DNA from: an uncultured Pseudomonadota bacterium
GTDB taxonomy: Bacteria; Pseudomonadota; Gammaproteobacteria; Enterobacterales; Succinivibrionaceae
Reading direction: 5' to 3'
Assembly (NCBI GenBank): GCA_900315145.1
Contig: OMYE01000007.1
Coordinates: forward strand, 1-44,524
Length of the DNA stretch: 44,524 nucleotides
Numbering within the stretch: position 1 is the stretch's first letter; the number at the start of each line of letters is the position of its first letter. The notes below the pieces were generated by a model that was not told the DNA's origin, ran no database searches, and saw nothing but the letters and a program-made list of their open reading frames with translations. The position numbers were made by a program, and so were the translations under genes. Of the stretch, positions 34,920 to 44,524 are shown piece after piece.

Positions 34920-37328
34920 CTACTTATTACTATCATCTGCGGTGTTGTACGGCCTTACCGGCTTTACATCTGGTCTGACTTTTCTACCATCTCCGGAAGA
35001 CTTTTTTCCGGCCCCTCCCCGGTCTGATTTCCTCTTATCTTCAGCGTCGGCTTTATTTTTTTTACGACGTTCCACCCAGCGCTGAAAGAAGCCGTCTCTA
35101 TTTTCTTCTGCTTCTTTTTTCCATTTAGGTGTTTTCTTTACCGGAGTACTCCCGAAAGCAGCATTTTTAGATTCACTGGAAACTGCAGACTGTTTAACAT
35201 CTACAACAGATTTGTTATTCTTAATTCCAGCAGCTTCGGTTCCACCTTTTTGAGAATCTGGCAGTTCAAATCTTGATATACTCTTTTCTGTAGCTGTAGC
35301 CAGGGTATCCAGAGTCTGACTTGATATTGCCAGTGCCTCAATCTGAATCTGATTCTCGTTGGAAATATCACTGATACGCTGAACGTTCGCAGAAATGCTT
35401 TCGGATGTTTTCATCTGCTCCTGTACAGAGTCGGAAACAACAGTAGTCATTTCTGTCATCTTAGCAATCGCCGTCTTGATGGCATCCATGGCGTTACTTG
35501 CCTCTACAGACTTCTCCTGAGTTTCAATCATTTCACTCAGACTGTTCTCAGTACTCTGAACAGCTTCATTTACTGACTTCTGCAGTTCCTCGATCATTTT
35601 TCTGATCTCATTGGCACTTCCGGAAGTAGTATTGGCAAGACTGCGCACTTCGTCGGCAACAACAGCGAAACCGCGACCGTATTCACCGGCTCTGGCTGCT
35701 TCAATTGCAGCGTTCAAAGCCAGAAGATTGGTCTGTTCAGCAACACCTTTGATTATTTCAATAATCTTGGCAATATTATCACTCAGGTTACTTACTCTCT
35801 TAACTATGGCATTGTTCGCCTGAATCTTCTCTGAAAGCAGATTAGTCTTGGCCACGGTATTGTTCATTATCTTCTGAGAAGTGTTGGCCTTAGCCTCAAC
35901 TTCACGCATTTCATTAAGGAAAAGACTGATTACATTAGAAACGTCATTGATATTGCTCAGCATTTCATTTATAGAGTTGGCAACATTCAAGGTTTCATTA
36001 CGCTGCTCATTAATGGCATTCTTGGATATATCCGCAGCCACGAGATTATCCGTTGATGCCAGTTTGAGACGCTTGGCTGTTTCAGACACCTTGGTTAAAA
36101 CGTCACTTGTAGCAACCGTCAGACGGTTCAGATTTCTTATAATAATACCGAACTCATTACTCAACCCGGTATTCTGGATATTAACCATATCCCCCTTGGC
36201 CATGGCATCGATTCGGTTAAGAATGATTTCCATCGGAGACTTGATACTTCTTCTAAGAAGCAGCAGAACAAAAACAGTCACTAAAATAGAAACAACCATA
36301 GTGATCAGAACCATGTAAATTGAAAATCTGTACTTCTCCTCAGCCTGATTCTTTGACAAAACAAGATCATCATTGACAATATTCTGAATCATGACAATCT
36401 GGTATTTAATGGTTCCAATCTGATCCCTTACCTGGTTAATGTAGTTGTACAGTTCATCACGCTTCTGCAACATCTCCTTATGCTTATTGACTACACCGTT
36501 TTTGTCAGTCAGAGCAAAACGGAAATTGGACACCATTACACCGATTTCATTTTCTGCTTCCGGCATTTCCTGATATAAAGTATCCACCCAGTTGTCATAA
36601 TCACCAATGCTGTCATTAATGAACTTCTGAAATGACTCAACCTGTTCCACGTTATCTGAATAAAGTGATTCTGTAGCCTTTCTCTCAATTCGGGACTGGG
36701 ATGTGAGCACATTAAGCATAACGTTATCCACGAAATCATCAGGCACCTTGGTCTTCAGTTCATAGAGAATCTGACGGAATACAGGCAGCCAGGCGATAAA
36801 ATCACTTTGTGCCTTATGCAGTTTTGCCCTTATCTCCAGATTGCTTTTTTTACTATCAGGAATTTTTTCTATGTTAACCAGATAATCACGTGATTTTTCT
36901 GCCACAACAGACATTCTGCCCATGAGACTTTCGTTGTCGCGTGACATATTTATGAATGCCGCAAGACTTTCTTCAAAATCTTTTCTGAGGCTATCAAGAA
37001 TCTTTCTCTGCTCCTCAAGATTTTCAACATTCGTCGTATTAACCACGTCATAAACTTTAACACTGAGTGAAAGTAATTTATTTTCTATTTCCTGAGCTTT
37101 ATTATGAAGATGGATATTCGTGTTCAGAATGGTATTTATTGAATTATTTACGGTTCTTACATTGTACAGACTGAGACTGCAGATTATGGAAATAATCAGA
37201 ATAAAAGAGGCGAAACCGAGATATACACCATTAATAACAGACTTTTTGACTACAGCAGACATCCCCAGCGTAATTAGACTGAGCCAGTACTTTTTCAACA
37301 GGTGGCATGTCGACCTGCTGTATTCCAT
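34920..37328 (-). CDS. Methyl-accepting chemotaxis protein with helical sensor domain
   Basis: An 802-residue chemoreceptor if started at the ATG at 37328, which has GCAGG five bases upstream; ATGs at 37349 and 37262 are alternatives. One membrane helix ([20 protein letters not shown]) is followed by about 280 residues of predicted helices in the periplasm, the size and style of the HBM/four-helix-bundle sensors, then a second helix ([20 protein letters not shown]) and HAMP. The signalling tip is intact: [20 protein letters not shown] and [15 protein letters not shown]. The last 100 residues form a Lys/Arg-rich tail ([20 protein letters not shown] and beyond) with no usual CheR pentapeptide at the end. 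It signals to CheA/CheW, which are not in the window. Confidence 0.93.
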   Translation of the reverse strand: MEYSRSTCHLLKKYWLSLITLGMSAVVKKSVINGVYLGFASFILIISIICSLSLYNVRTVNNSINTILNTNIHLHNKAQEIENKLLSLSVKVYDVVNTTNVENLEEQRKILDSLRKDFEESLAAFINMSRDNESLMGRMSVVAEKSRDYLVNIEKIPDSKKSNLEIRAKLHKAQSDFIAWLPVFRQILYELKTKVPDDFVDNVMLNVLTSQSRIERKATESLYSDNVEQVESFQKFINDSIGDYDNWVDTLYQEMPEAENEIGVMVSNFRFALTDKNGVVNKHKEMLQKRDELYNYINQVRDQIGTIKYQIVMIQNIVNDDLVLSKNQAEEKYRFSIYMVLITMVVSILVTVFVLLLLRRSIKSPMEIILNRIDAMAKGDMVNIQNTGLSNEFGIIIRNLNRLTVATSDVLTKVSETAKRLKLASTDNLVAADISKNAINEQRNETLNVANSINEMLSNINDVSNVISLFLNEMREVEAKANTSQKIMNNTVAKTNLLSEKIQANNAIVKRVSNLSDNIAKIIEIIKGVAEQTNLLALNAAIEAARAGEYGRGFAVVADEVRSLANTTSGSANEIRKMIEELQKSVNEAVQSTENSLSEMIETQEKSVEASNAMDAIKTAIAKMTEMTTVVSDSVQEQMKTSESISANVQRISDISNENQIQIEALAISSQTLDTLATATEKSISRFELPDSQKGGTEAAGIKNNKSVVDVKQSAVSSESKNAAFGSTPVKKTPKWKKEAEENRDGFFQRWVERRKKNKADAEDKRKSDRGGAGKKSSGDGRKVRPDVKPVRPYNTADDSNK

Positions 37329-37349
37329 AAAAACCTGCTTCTTATTCAT

Positions 37350-37796
37350 AATTTACTTATTCCAACCAATCATCAAACAAGCAAATAACCGACGACATTT
37401 ATGTATACCTTATCCGGTATATCACATTATCAGTCAAATCCTTATAAACAACAGTTTATAATACAAATATCATTGTCTGTGATATTTCACTCAACCTGAG
37501 AATATCAAGTAAACCGACTGCATTCATTTCTGCCAGTAAAACATCAACCTGACAACAGTGTCCTGAGATTCTCATCCCATCTAGATATATAATATATTTT
37601 TTTCAGCTTAAAAAAATGCGACAATATCTAAAATTCAAGAGAATACAGGCGTAAAAAACCATTTAGATATTACTTTTCTCTAGAAGTGGAAATTCTTTAC
37701 ACCTAAATCTCCGGTTTTGAATACCGTAAAATAAATTTTCCTGTATTTTTTATTATTCATTTTCCAGACATTCACAAGCAAACATTTCAACATCTG
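37350..37796. other. Intergenic region between the two chemoreceptor genes
   Basis: About 450 A/T-rich bases containing the upstream region of the 34920 gene. No hairpin terminator with a clear T-run was found for the gene at 37797. Confidence 0.4.
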
Positions 37797-39743
37797 TTAC
37801 TGCTTATAATCAGCCGTGCCGTCATCCCCGTCATAATAATCGTCACTTTCATAAACCTTGAAAATACTTACCTGACGCATCATCTGCTCAGCTCCATCTG
37901 AGAGAGATCTGTACGCTGCATTGCACTTATCCATATCATGGGCAATCTCCTGAGCACTGAGACGTATCTTGTCAACCCCTTCCTGGATCTCAGCAAATGA
38001 TTCTTCCTGTACGGCGGTTGAATGAGCGATTTTTGTGGATCTTTCAGAAATATTCTCCATATTGCGGTTAATCTCATTGAGCTTATCCACGATTGAATCA
38101 ACGCGAGATATGGTATCACTGCAGCTCAAAGCACTCTTTTTCATCATATCAACAGCATTAGCAGTCCGGTCTTTAAAAGTAAGTGTAGTTGTTTCAATTT
38201 CCTCGATTGATTCCTTAGTTCTGGATGACAGTGCCCTGACTTCATCAGCAACAACTGCAAACCCTCTGCCGTGCTCCCCCGCACGGGCGGCTTCAATGGC
38301 GGCATTCAAAGCAAGAAGATTGGTCTGCTCGGCAATATCCCTGATTGTCTCGACAACGGAAACTACCTCAATAGTAAGATCATTCAGGTCTTTGATAGCC
38401 TCAAGAGTCATATCAATCTCATTATTCAGAACATATACAGATTCCTTGGCACCATTGGCTATCTGCACACTTTCATTGGAGAGATTGTATACAGATCCAA
38501 CCTTATTTGCAGTATCCATGGTATTTTTGGAGATTTCATTGGTTGCCACATGCATATCCTTCATGGAATTAGCAAAATCAGAAGCTACAAACTCTTGATT
38601 CTTGATTTCCTCGTCAACACTCTCCACTATTTCGTTGCATGATTTTACACGTTCCAAAACTACACTGCACATTTCCTTTGCATAGCTGATAATTCTTGAC
38701 TGTTCATCTAGAAATTCATTAACGTTATATGACATCTCACCGATTTCATCACTGCTGTTGCAACAGACACGCGCAGTAAAATCATGGTACTTGTTCATAT
38801 TCATCACGACTTTGGACACCGAACGGATCGGAACAGAGACAAATTTATTGGTGCATACTCTTACAGTCACAAAAATAAAGATGAAGATAATAAACATCAC
38901 ACAGTATTCAATGGTAAGGGTTGTGTTCAATCCATGCAGAACCTTGTCTTTGTCAAGATATATAATCAGTTTCCAGTTGGTACCATTTATGGTACGCCCC
39001 AGAACCATTCTGTTTTTACCATTGGTATTTACATATTCACTGAAACCTTCAGACGAATGCTCAATAATATGTTTAACAAACCCCGAAGTATATACAGGAT
39101 CAATAACTGATACATCAGATCCATGACGTGATTTATCACGCCAGCTGATAATTCTGTTTGAAGAGTCAAGCAGCAGCATATTGCCTTCATAAGGAAGAAC
39201 CACCTCATCTGTGGACGTTGGAATATCATCTATCCCGACATCCATACCGATAACACCGTTCTTCCTTTTCAGAAGCCAGGAAACAACCCATTTATCTACG
39301 GTTTCATCGTATTCCATCTCATCGAATTGAACGTATTCTTGAGCTTCCTTAAACCAATCTTGTTCTAAAGGGTTATACGGAGGATCATCGTATTCCCCTT
39401 TAGCAAACTCCTCATCAGTCTGATCGTTTGAGTAGATCTTCCCGTTATTAAAGGCGTAGTAAAAATCAACCTTGTTAGCCTTGGAAATTGCCAGCATGAA
39501 ATTTCTGTCAATGAGGATACTGTCGTCAAGCCGTCCCAGGTTTTCCAGCACAGAGGCCTTTTCGACCACCCACGCATCCATTTGATTTGTATGCGTAGAA
39601 AGAGATGATTCAACCAGAGAATACGCCTCATTTATCGTACGATCCTTCTCAAAAAAAATATTGTAGCTGACAAGTGTCAGAAAAAACACCGCAGCAGGAG
39701 CGAAAGCTAACACAAATACTTTTGAGCGTATGGATTTCAGCAT
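37797..39743 (-). CDS. Methyl-accepting chemotaxis protein with dCache-type sensor domain
   Basis: A 648-residue chemoreceptor. A membrane helix at about 9-30 is followed by a roughly 245-residue periplasmic domain with dCache_1 features: a long first helix ([20 protein letters not shown]), [29 protein letters not shown], and [13 protein letters not shown] second helix ([17 protein letters not shown], about 280-297), a HAMP-like linker and the signalling domain follow; the tip is [20 protein letters not shown] then [15 protein letters not shown]. dCache sensors commonly bind amino acids or organic acids; the ligand here is unknown. The start has AGGTGG four bases before the ATG. The C-terminus is an Asp/Tyr-rich tail ([12 protein letters not shown]). 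The 20-base direct repeat at 40050-40089 lies in its upstream region. Confidence 0.95.
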   Translation of the reverse strand: MLKSIRSKVFVLAFAPAAVFFLTLVSYNIFFEKDRTINEAYSLVESSLSTHTNQMDAWVVEKASVLENLGRLDDSILIDRNFMLAISKANKVDFYYAFNNGKIYSNDQTDEEFAKGEYDDPPYNPLEQDWFKEAQEYVQFDEMEYDETVDKWVVSWLLKRKNGVIGMDVGIDDIPTSTDEVVLPYEGNMLLLDSSNRIISWRDKSRHGSDVSVIDPVYTSGFVKHIIEHSSEGFSEYVNTNGKNRMVLGRTINGTNWKLIIYLDKDKVLHGLNTTLTIEYCVMFIIFIFIFVTVRVCTNKFVSVPIRSVSKVVMNMNKYHDFTARVCCNSSDEIGEMSYNVNEFLDEQSRIISYAKEMCSVVLERVKSCNEIVESVDEEIKNQEFVASDFANSMKDMHVATNEISKNTMDTANKVGSVYNLSNESVQIANGAKESVYVLNNEIDMTLEAIKDLNDLTIEVVSVVETIRDIAEQTNLLALNAAIEAARAGEHGRGFAVVADEVRALSSRTKESIEEIETTTLTFKDRTANAVDMMKKSALSCSDTISRVDSIVDKLNEINRNMENISERSTKIAHSTAVQEESFAEIQEGVDKIRLSAQEIAHDMDKCNAAYRSLSDGAEQMMRQVSIFKVYESDDYYDGDDGTADYKQ

Positions 39744-40306
39744 AAAACCACCTGAACTTCATCTGAATCAACAGTTTCGTAATAACCATCTGGATACATC
39801 ACTTGGCCTGTGTTCCATTCATTCACATCAGTAGCATAAATCTCTTTCTCCACCAGACCAGCCTCATATAACCGGTACTTTACATCCCTGACACCGTAAA
39901 GGATAAATCCAAAAAGAATTAACAGAATTTTTATCTTTCAGGCTTTTATCTATAGTCAGTCCGACAGAAAAAAAATGATGCGCTCTGACTGGAAAAAAAC
40001 ATGATATACAGCAACTATTGCCTGACCATCTCAAAAAAAGAATAATCTTGCAACGTAATATGTATATAAGCAACGTAATATGTATATAAGCTACATAAAT
40101 AAGAATTGATGTATATAAAAATATCAATACCTATATATCATTCTACTTTCGATTGCCACATTCATCTATTTTTAAGTTATTTTTGTCTTATAAAAGTGTT
40201 TGCTGCTCAAATTTTATGGCTGATAAACGCTAACTTATATATTTTTTATACTTTTTAGCGTTTGAAAAGAATTTTATTACCATACGTTATGATAATAATA
40301 AAAACT
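39744..40306. other. Intergenic region upstream of the dCache chemoreceptor
   Basis: About 560 A/T-rich bases. It contains the 20-base direct repeat at 40050-40089 and presumably the promoter of the chemoreceptor gene. I do not see a flagellar sigma-28 type promoter. Confidence 0.4.
40050..40089. repeat. Perfect tandem duplication of a 20-base unit
   Basis: GCAACGTAATATGTATATAA occurs twice head to tail (40050-40069, 40070-40089). Its second half, ATGTATATAA, appears a third time at 40109-40118. Confidence 0.95.
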
Positions 40307-40338
40307 AAAAGGCACAGAATCTTCGTCCGTGCCTTTTT
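40307..40338 (-). terminator. Rho-independent terminator of the gene at 40387
   Basis: A 9-bp stem (AAAAGGCAC 40307-40315 with GTGCCTTTT 40329-40337) is followed on the minus strand by AGTTTTTATT. It lies about 50 bases past the stop. Confidence 0.88.
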
Positions 40339-40386
40339 AGGTATAAAAAAACAATATTTCTAATTTTCAAAAAGGAAATGCAGAAA

Positions 40387-41274
40387 TTAACTCAGTCTTG
40401 CTTTAATTTTAGCTTCCAGCTTGGAAACATCCTTCAAAATATCCTTAATAGCTTTCTGATAGTAGGATTCAATGTTTTCCTGAACCTCCTTCTGCTGAAG
40501 GAAAGAGTAGAATTCTGAGCCGTATCCCTTATTGGCGAACATCTTTTTGAAATTGATGTCTGCTTCTTCAAAAGAGCTCTTTATTTCAGGGAACAGTGTA
40601 CCGTTTTCATTAACAACATTCATGTATGCTTCATGAGTTTTTTGAATTCTTTCAACAATCTCTGTCATTTCAGTACTTGAACTGCACATAAACATATCTT
40701 CAACTGCTGTTTCATATGCCCCTCTTGCACTGGTAATCTGAACGTACTTCACTTCCTCTTCAGGAGTAAAATCACGTTTGCTGACCAGAAGTTCCGTCTC
40801 ATTAAGACTCTTGAAAACATTTCTTAAAACATCCGGACCGTCTCTATAATTATTGTACTTTGCAACCAGTTCATTTTGATTATTGGCATAGTCCTCACAC
40901 TTCAGCAGCAATTCTCGAACTGCAGCAGTGATAGCAGTGACATCATCACCAAAAGGCGCATTGGCATTATCCTCAAGCACTTTTATGGCAAAACTTAATT
41001 CTTCACGACTACGCCATAATTCATCACGGTTAATCAGAAAATCCTCGCGATTCTTTGTGTTTGTCATGAGGAGCATTGAATAATTAAAACGATATAAAAC
41101 CGCCTTCAGTTCCTTTACTTCAATTGACCTGACTAAATAAGGAATAGAAGACGCTGTAAGCTGAACTTCATTGTCTGCATAAACACTGGCAGAGTATGTC
41201 GCAGTTCCCAGAGCAACAACACCGGCAACGGCTAGACATAAATAATTCTTACGAAATTTAGCTAAAATTTTCAT
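40387..41274 (-). CDS. Exported all-helical protein resembling a chemoreceptor sensor domain
   Basis: A 295-residue protein with a signal peptide (MKILAKFRKNYLCLAVAGVV, cleavage near VYA-DNE). The mature part is nearly all helix, opening with SIEVKELKAVLYRFNYSMLL and ending in a coiled segment (AIKDILKDVSKLEAKIKARL). Order and length resemble the periplasmic HBM/four-helix-bundle sensors of chemoreceptors, for example the sensor of the neighbouring 34920 gene, but there is no second membrane helix, HAMP or signalling domain. It could be a soluble ligand-binding protein that hands ligands to a receptor, or a decoy or remnant. The start has AGGTGA eight bases upstream. It has its own terminator and lies 643 bases upstream of the dCache receptor gene, same strand. 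Confidence 0.8.
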   Translation of the reverse strand: MKILAKFRKNYLCLAVAGVVALGTATYSASVYADNEVQLTASSIPYLVRSIEVKELKAVLYRFNYSMLLMTNTKNREDFLINRDELWRSREELSFAIKVLEDNANAPFGDDVTAITAAVRELLLKCEDYANNQNELVAKYNNYRDGPDVLRNVFKSLNETELLVSKRDFTPEEEVKYVQITSARGAYETAVEDMFMCSSSTEMTEIVERIQKTHEAYMNVVNENGTLFPEIKSSFEEADINFKKMFANKGYGSEFYSFLQQKEVQENIESYYQKAIKDILKDVSKLEAKIKARLS

Positions 41275-42490
41275 TATACAATCACCTAAAACTAATATCC
41301 TTGAATTCTGTCTTTCATTTCCAACTAATGTTTGTAATACTGTTCTTTATTCTTTTTTATAATAATTAAATCGTGCATATACTAATTTATTTATTATACT
41401 TTCGCCATATTTCTCTCATAGGATTCTGACATTATTCACGAATAATTCCAATACATTTAAATTACAGTTAAACAACCTAACTATTCGCACAACAATTAGA
41501 GTTTAAATGTTGTTTATTGTCAGCTGGTCATGGTAAAAAAAAACATTCGCTATCATCCTACGTCCTGAGTTTTATTCTTAAAACCAGGAACGGTATCCGG
41601 TTAAACAGACTGCATTATGACATTTCTTATAACAATGGTTATATATCCCGAAAAAACCATCTCCGTGTATCACTGACACAGGAGTCGATACGGGGTTAAC
41701 ATTACCGCCAGGATCTGTAAAAAATAATTTACTGAAGGATCCCTGAAAATCATCTGCTGCAACAGGCATCATTTGTTTTTTTTATTATTACCGCAGAACG
41801 GAAAATTCAAAAAACTACCTGACTCTGTACATGTGACCTGCTAAGCGGATAGATAAAATATGGTTATCAGCCTCGAATATCTTGAGACGGATAATTGAGA
41901 TGGTTAGAAAGAATTATGATTGCCTTAAAAACAAATCAAATGTATAAAGGCATCTATGAATTCCATTTAATGTTTTTCACACCAAACTTAAAAATCAGTC
42001 TTAATATTATTATTTATTTGAATTATTATGTTTCGTGGGATATTCGAAAACTTTAAAGTGATATTAACTAAACACTAATCAACCAATGACATGACCTGAA
42101 TCATGTTTTCTTCACGCAAATGATTATAGTGTTCAATTACTTAAAATCAGATATTTATATCTCTACAGATCTTTTTTTTGTGATATATAACAATTTTTCC
42201 GTACGTTTTTTCAAGATTAAAAATCAAATACTTGCATACATATCCTTTATATCTGAATTACAGAGCCTGCTCGACCATAAATGATTTTGATACATCTTTA
42301 AATGTATTAAAGGTTGAAATTTTTCTACAGTCTCAGGTTTTTCACCTTGAATTACTGAAAAAGCTTAACCGGTAAGGTTCCGGTTCTGCACTGCTGAATT
42401 TATGTACCTTGCGTTAATGTTGAGTTAAAAAATGGAAATAAATTAAAGGTAAAAGGCAAAAACAACGATAGATACGTTTCTATAAATACA
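41275..42490. other. Long gene-poor A/T-rich stretch
   Basis: The longest stretch without a supported gene, about 1.2 kb. Short open frames at 41517-41699 (+) and 41578-41772 (-) overlap each other, lack ribosome binding sites and are not called. A short palindromic hairpin (AACCGG/CCGGTT) occurs near 42366-42385. The composition is too simple to recognise a decayed gene by eye. The right end holds the rubrerythrin terminator. Confidence 0.5.
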
Positions 42491-42526
42491 ATAAAACACG
42501 AAGAATCAGTACTATTCTCCGTGTTT
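42491..42526 (-). terminator. Terminator of rubrerythrin
   Basis: A 12-bp stem with one mismatch (AACACGAAGAAT 42495-42506 with ATTCTCCGTGTT 42514-42525) is followed on the minus strand by TTTATTGTATTT. Confidence 0.8.
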
Positions 42527-42587
42527 ACTTTATTTTTCGTCAGCGTACTACGGTCGCATCAGATTACAACCGCACCACCGGTATGTA

Positions 42588-43163
42588 CTATGGTAAAGGC
42601 TGATAAATTTCAAAGTGAGCCTGCGGATGGGCACATGCAGGACATACTTCAGGAGCTTCGGGGCCCTCGTGGATATATCCGCAGTTACGGCATCTCCATA
42701 TATGAGTCTCCCCTCTTTTGAACACCTTCCCCTCCATCAGGTTGTTATAGAGAGTAACATAGCGTTCCTCGTGACCTTTCTCAGCTACAGCAATAGCCTC
42801 AAAGATTTTGGCTATTTCCGAAAAACCTTCCTCTCTCGCAACAACTGCAAAAGACGGATACATATGTGTCCATTCCTCATTTTCACCGCCTGCAGCAGCT
42901 TTGAGATTATCAAGAGTAGAACCGATAACACCGGCATTATAGCTATTGGTTATTTCGACCTGGCCGCCTTCAAGCATCTTATAAAGACGCTTTGCATGTT
43001 CCTTTTCCTGATTTGCAGTTTCTTCAAAAATCGCACTTATCTGCACCAGCCCTTCTTTTCTGGCCACGCCTGCATAATATGTATACAAATTTCTAGCCTG
43101 AGATTCGCCGGCAAAAGCCTTCAGAATATTTTTCTCAGTCTGTGTTCCTTTAATACTTGACAT
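42588..43163 (-). CDS. rbr: Rubrerythrin
   Basis: A 191-residue protein with the classical rubrerythrin layout. A four-helix diiron domain has ligands E20 (GESQARN), E53-x-x-H56 and E128-x-x-H131 with E122 between them. A C-terminal rubredoxin-like site has C158-x2-C161 and C174-x2-C177. It reduces hydrogen peroxide to water in the cytosol of anaerobes and microaerophiles, taking electrons through the rubredoxin site. The full set of ligands and the usual length argue for an active enzyme. GGAGG lies five bases before the ATG, a strong start. The gene is monocistronic with a terminator. It supports an anaerobic lifestyle for the host. Confidence 0.96.
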   Translation of the reverse strand: MSSIKGTQTEKNILKAFAGESQARNLYTYYAGVARKEGLVQISAIFEETANQEKEHAKRLYKMLEGGQVEITNSYNAGVIGSTLDNLKAAAGGENEEWTHMYPSFAVVAREEGFSEIAKIFEAIAVAEKGHEERYVTLYNNLMEGKVFKRGETHIWRCRNCGYIHEGPEAPEVCPACAHPQAHFEIYQPLP

Positions 43164-43665
43164 TATTCCTCCGAGTTACGTATAGATAAAAGAATCCGTT
43201 CATCGCTTACAACGTTCATAACTGGTTCCAATAAGCTCCGCATTAACGGTATTAGGAGAACCGGTTAATAACGATCTTCACACAGCACAATTCCGGACGT
43301 TACATTAATGAAGCACTGATAAAACATCGCGTGCTCCATACGCCTTTCCTTCTATGGTATAAACACTTTAACCTATTTGTTTCATCATGTATATAGAATT
43401 TATTTTAAAAAAATGAATTTGTGTCAGACGGCATGTTTTTTGGTCACCGGCTCATAAGCAGAAACATAAAGAAAAGGAAAGAAAAGGAATGACATCCGTA
43501 TAAAGTCATGCGGTATGACAAAAATAGTAAATCGTAACAAATCCATTTTTCCGCACAAATACACTAGGAAACAGCAACTTCTTGCAACATAACGACTGTT
43601 TTTTAAGCGTTTTAATCAAAAAATAAACAAAACAACTCTTTTTCTTACAATTCATTAAAAAAAAC
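43164..43665. other. Intergenic region between rubrerythrin and tRNA-Pro
   Basis: About 500 A/T-rich bases with the rubrerythrin leader on one side and the tRNA promoter on the other. No further gene is seen; an open frame on the minus strand here is a shadow of the tRNA. Confidence 0.45.
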
Positions 43666-43693
43666 TTGACCTGCTCTAATCCAGATGTATAAT
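43666..43693 (+). promoter_or_regulatory. Sigma-70 type promoter of tRNA-Pro
   Basis: TTGACC (43666-43671) and a perfect TATAAT (43688-43693) are separated by 16 bases and end 17 bases before the tRNA. This is the clearest promoter in the window. Confidence 0.9.
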
Positions 43694-43710
43694 GAGCACA
43701 TCTTTTGGAA

Positions 43711-43787
<77 letters not shown>

Positions 43788-43853
43788 TCTCAAAAATTTC
43801 TTTATTTAAATCTTTCAAACTTTTTTAGTTAATTTTTAGTATTAGGTCTTACA

Positions 43854-43906
43854 ACATGAATTTTAGCATATAGCAAACTCTTTTGGTTGCTGGCTAGAAT
43901 TCATGT
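43854..43906. repeat. Long imperfect inverted repeat upstream of the transposase
   Basis: ACATGAATTTTAGC (43854-43867) pairs with GCTAGAATTCATGT (43893-43906) with one mismatch; inside it AGCAA (43872-43876) pairs with TTGCT (43887-43891). The two together make a hairpin of about 19 bp. Confidence 0.85.
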
Positions 43907-43914
43907 GTTATAAT
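43887..43914 (+). promoter_or_regulatory. Probable promoter of the transposase
   Basis: A -35-like TTGCTG (43887-43892) lies 16 bases before a perfect TATAAT (43909-43914). It overlaps the right arm of the inverted repeat at 43854-43906. Confidence 0.6.
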
Positions 43915-43956
43915 CCGCACGAATTAAAAGTAGTCTTTATGTTTTAGGAGGAAAAA

Positions 43957-44524
43957 TTGGTCATCAAGATATCTGATAATGACAATTTTTTCTGATAATG
44001 ACAATTTTTCTTCAAAACATCATACTGAAGAATTGACGATAGATGAACGTCAAGAATTCATTACAACCATTAAAAACTTAACTCAAAGTCTTTCTAATCT
44101 AGAACGTACCACTCAAGAACAAACTAAGGCCTATCAAGACCAAGCTGAGTCTTATCAAGAGCAGATAAAGAATTTAACAGATCAGGTTCTGAAAATTTCC
44201 GAACAGTTACAGGCCGTGCTAGCGAAATTAGAACGTGCTGAATCCAAGAACAAAGAGAAAGACGATTTAATCAAACGCCTAAAAGTTATGTGCCGTAATG
44301 GTCAGCTTGATAACGATGAGTTAAAAAGACTGCTGTTTCAAGGTGGACAGGAGAAATTAAGGGACAAAGAAGCTGTTTCCCAAAATACGTCGGCAAGCAA
44401 AGCTAAAAAAGAAGATGATGCTTCTGATAAAGCTCCCGTCAAAAGAAACAGAAAAACGAATAAGGAACGATTAGTCGACAATCACAAGCAAAAGCAGCGT
44501 TACCTTGATGCTCACGGGAATATT
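43957..44524 (+). CDS. Probable IS66-type transposase, N-terminus; frame broken by a 19-base duplication; runs off window
   Basis: A TTG at 43957 sits five bases after AGGAGG, an ideal start, but that frame hits TGA after the second copy of a 19-base tandem duplication begins (43972-44009). Deleting one copy restores MVIKISDNDNFSSKHHTEEL, continuous with the long frame. As it stands, an internal ATG at 43979 gives MTIFSDNDNFSSKHHTEELT, open to the window end at 44524. The protein is hydrophilic with a leucine-zipper-like coiled coil (TIKNLTQSLSNLERTTQEQT, then QIKNLTDQVLKISEQLQAVL) and a Lys/Arg-rich hinge (KRNRKTNKERLVDN), the layout of the N-terminus of IS66 transposases. The DDE domain would be outside. 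Codons differ from the flanking genes (more A/T-ending), as expected for a mobile element. Family assignment is moderate. Confidence 0.65.
43972..44009 (+). repeat. 19-base tandem duplication in the transposase 5' end
   Basis: TCTGATAATGACAATTTTT occurs at 43972-43990 and again at 43991-44009. Nineteen is not a multiple of three, so the duplication shifts the frame that begins at the well-placed TTG 43957. Confidence 0.97.

Noticed and set aside
41517-41772. Two overlapping short frames on opposite strands in the long gap
   Set aside because: Neither has a ribosome binding site or protein-like composition.

Overview
The window looks like a chromosomal segment of an anaerobic, host- or gut-associated gammaproteobacterium, most plausibly a member of the Succinivibrionaceae (Aeromonadales). 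The support is indirect: close resemblance to enterobacterial FadD, NudC, DauA, GloC, MepA and DolP; a rubrerythrin typical of anaerobes; a diaminopimelate dehydrogenase; and an AT-rich sequence with long A/T-rich gaps. No ribosomal RNA or marker gene is present to confirm the taxon. Almost every gene lies on the minus strand; the exceptions are an unknown gene at 9790-10605, mepA, tRNA-Pro and the start of a transposase.

Region by region. 1-63 is the N-terminus of a type IV pilin-like gene running off the edge. 0.6-6.5 kb is metabolic and repair: a fadD broken near its 3' end, nudC, pabA, a pabB-pabC fusion and an O6-alkylguanine DNA methyltransferase. 6.5-14.5 kb is a cluster of exported proteins: a VirB1-like lytic transglycosylase, two paralogues resembling the DotH/IcmK component of type IVB secretion or conjugation systems, a long S/T/E-rich secreted protein, a small exported protein and a single-pass membrane protein with KEN repeats. 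The last three end in a similar two-cysteine segment. One unknown plus-strand gene is embedded in the cluster. 15-25.5 kb holds a DauA-type SulP transporter, a protein with weak resemblance to the DUF1845/AcaB group of integrative elements, a 998-residue fusion of an amino-acid permease to a hybrid histidine kinase, an unknown membrane protein, gloC and a cysteine-paired Sel1 lipoprotein. 25.8-34 kb holds mepA, a conserved-looking unknown, ddh, a DolP-like BON lipoprotein, a second Sel1 lipoprotein and a small exported repeat protein. 34.9-41.3 kb is chemosensory: two methyl-accepting chemotaxis proteins and a secreted helical protein resembling a chemoreceptor sensor domain without its signalling half. 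After a 1.3 kb gene-poor stretch come rubrerythrin, tRNA-Pro(UGG) and the 5' end of a probable IS66-type transposase.

The genes fall into three working themes: envelope assembly and cell-wall turnover (transglycosylase, MepA, DolP, Ddh, Sel1 lipoproteins, DotH-like proteins); sensing of small molecules (permease-kinase fusion, two chemoreceptors, orphan sensor-like protein); and anaerobic metabolism and stress handling (DauA dicarboxylate transport, rubrerythrin, GloC, NudC, Ogt). The strongest candidates for undescribed biology are the DotH-like/transglycosylase/two-cysteine cluster, which lacks any visible ATPase, and the permease-kinase fusion. A second pattern is a set of short 6-9 bp tandem repeats, several lying beside transcription terminators.
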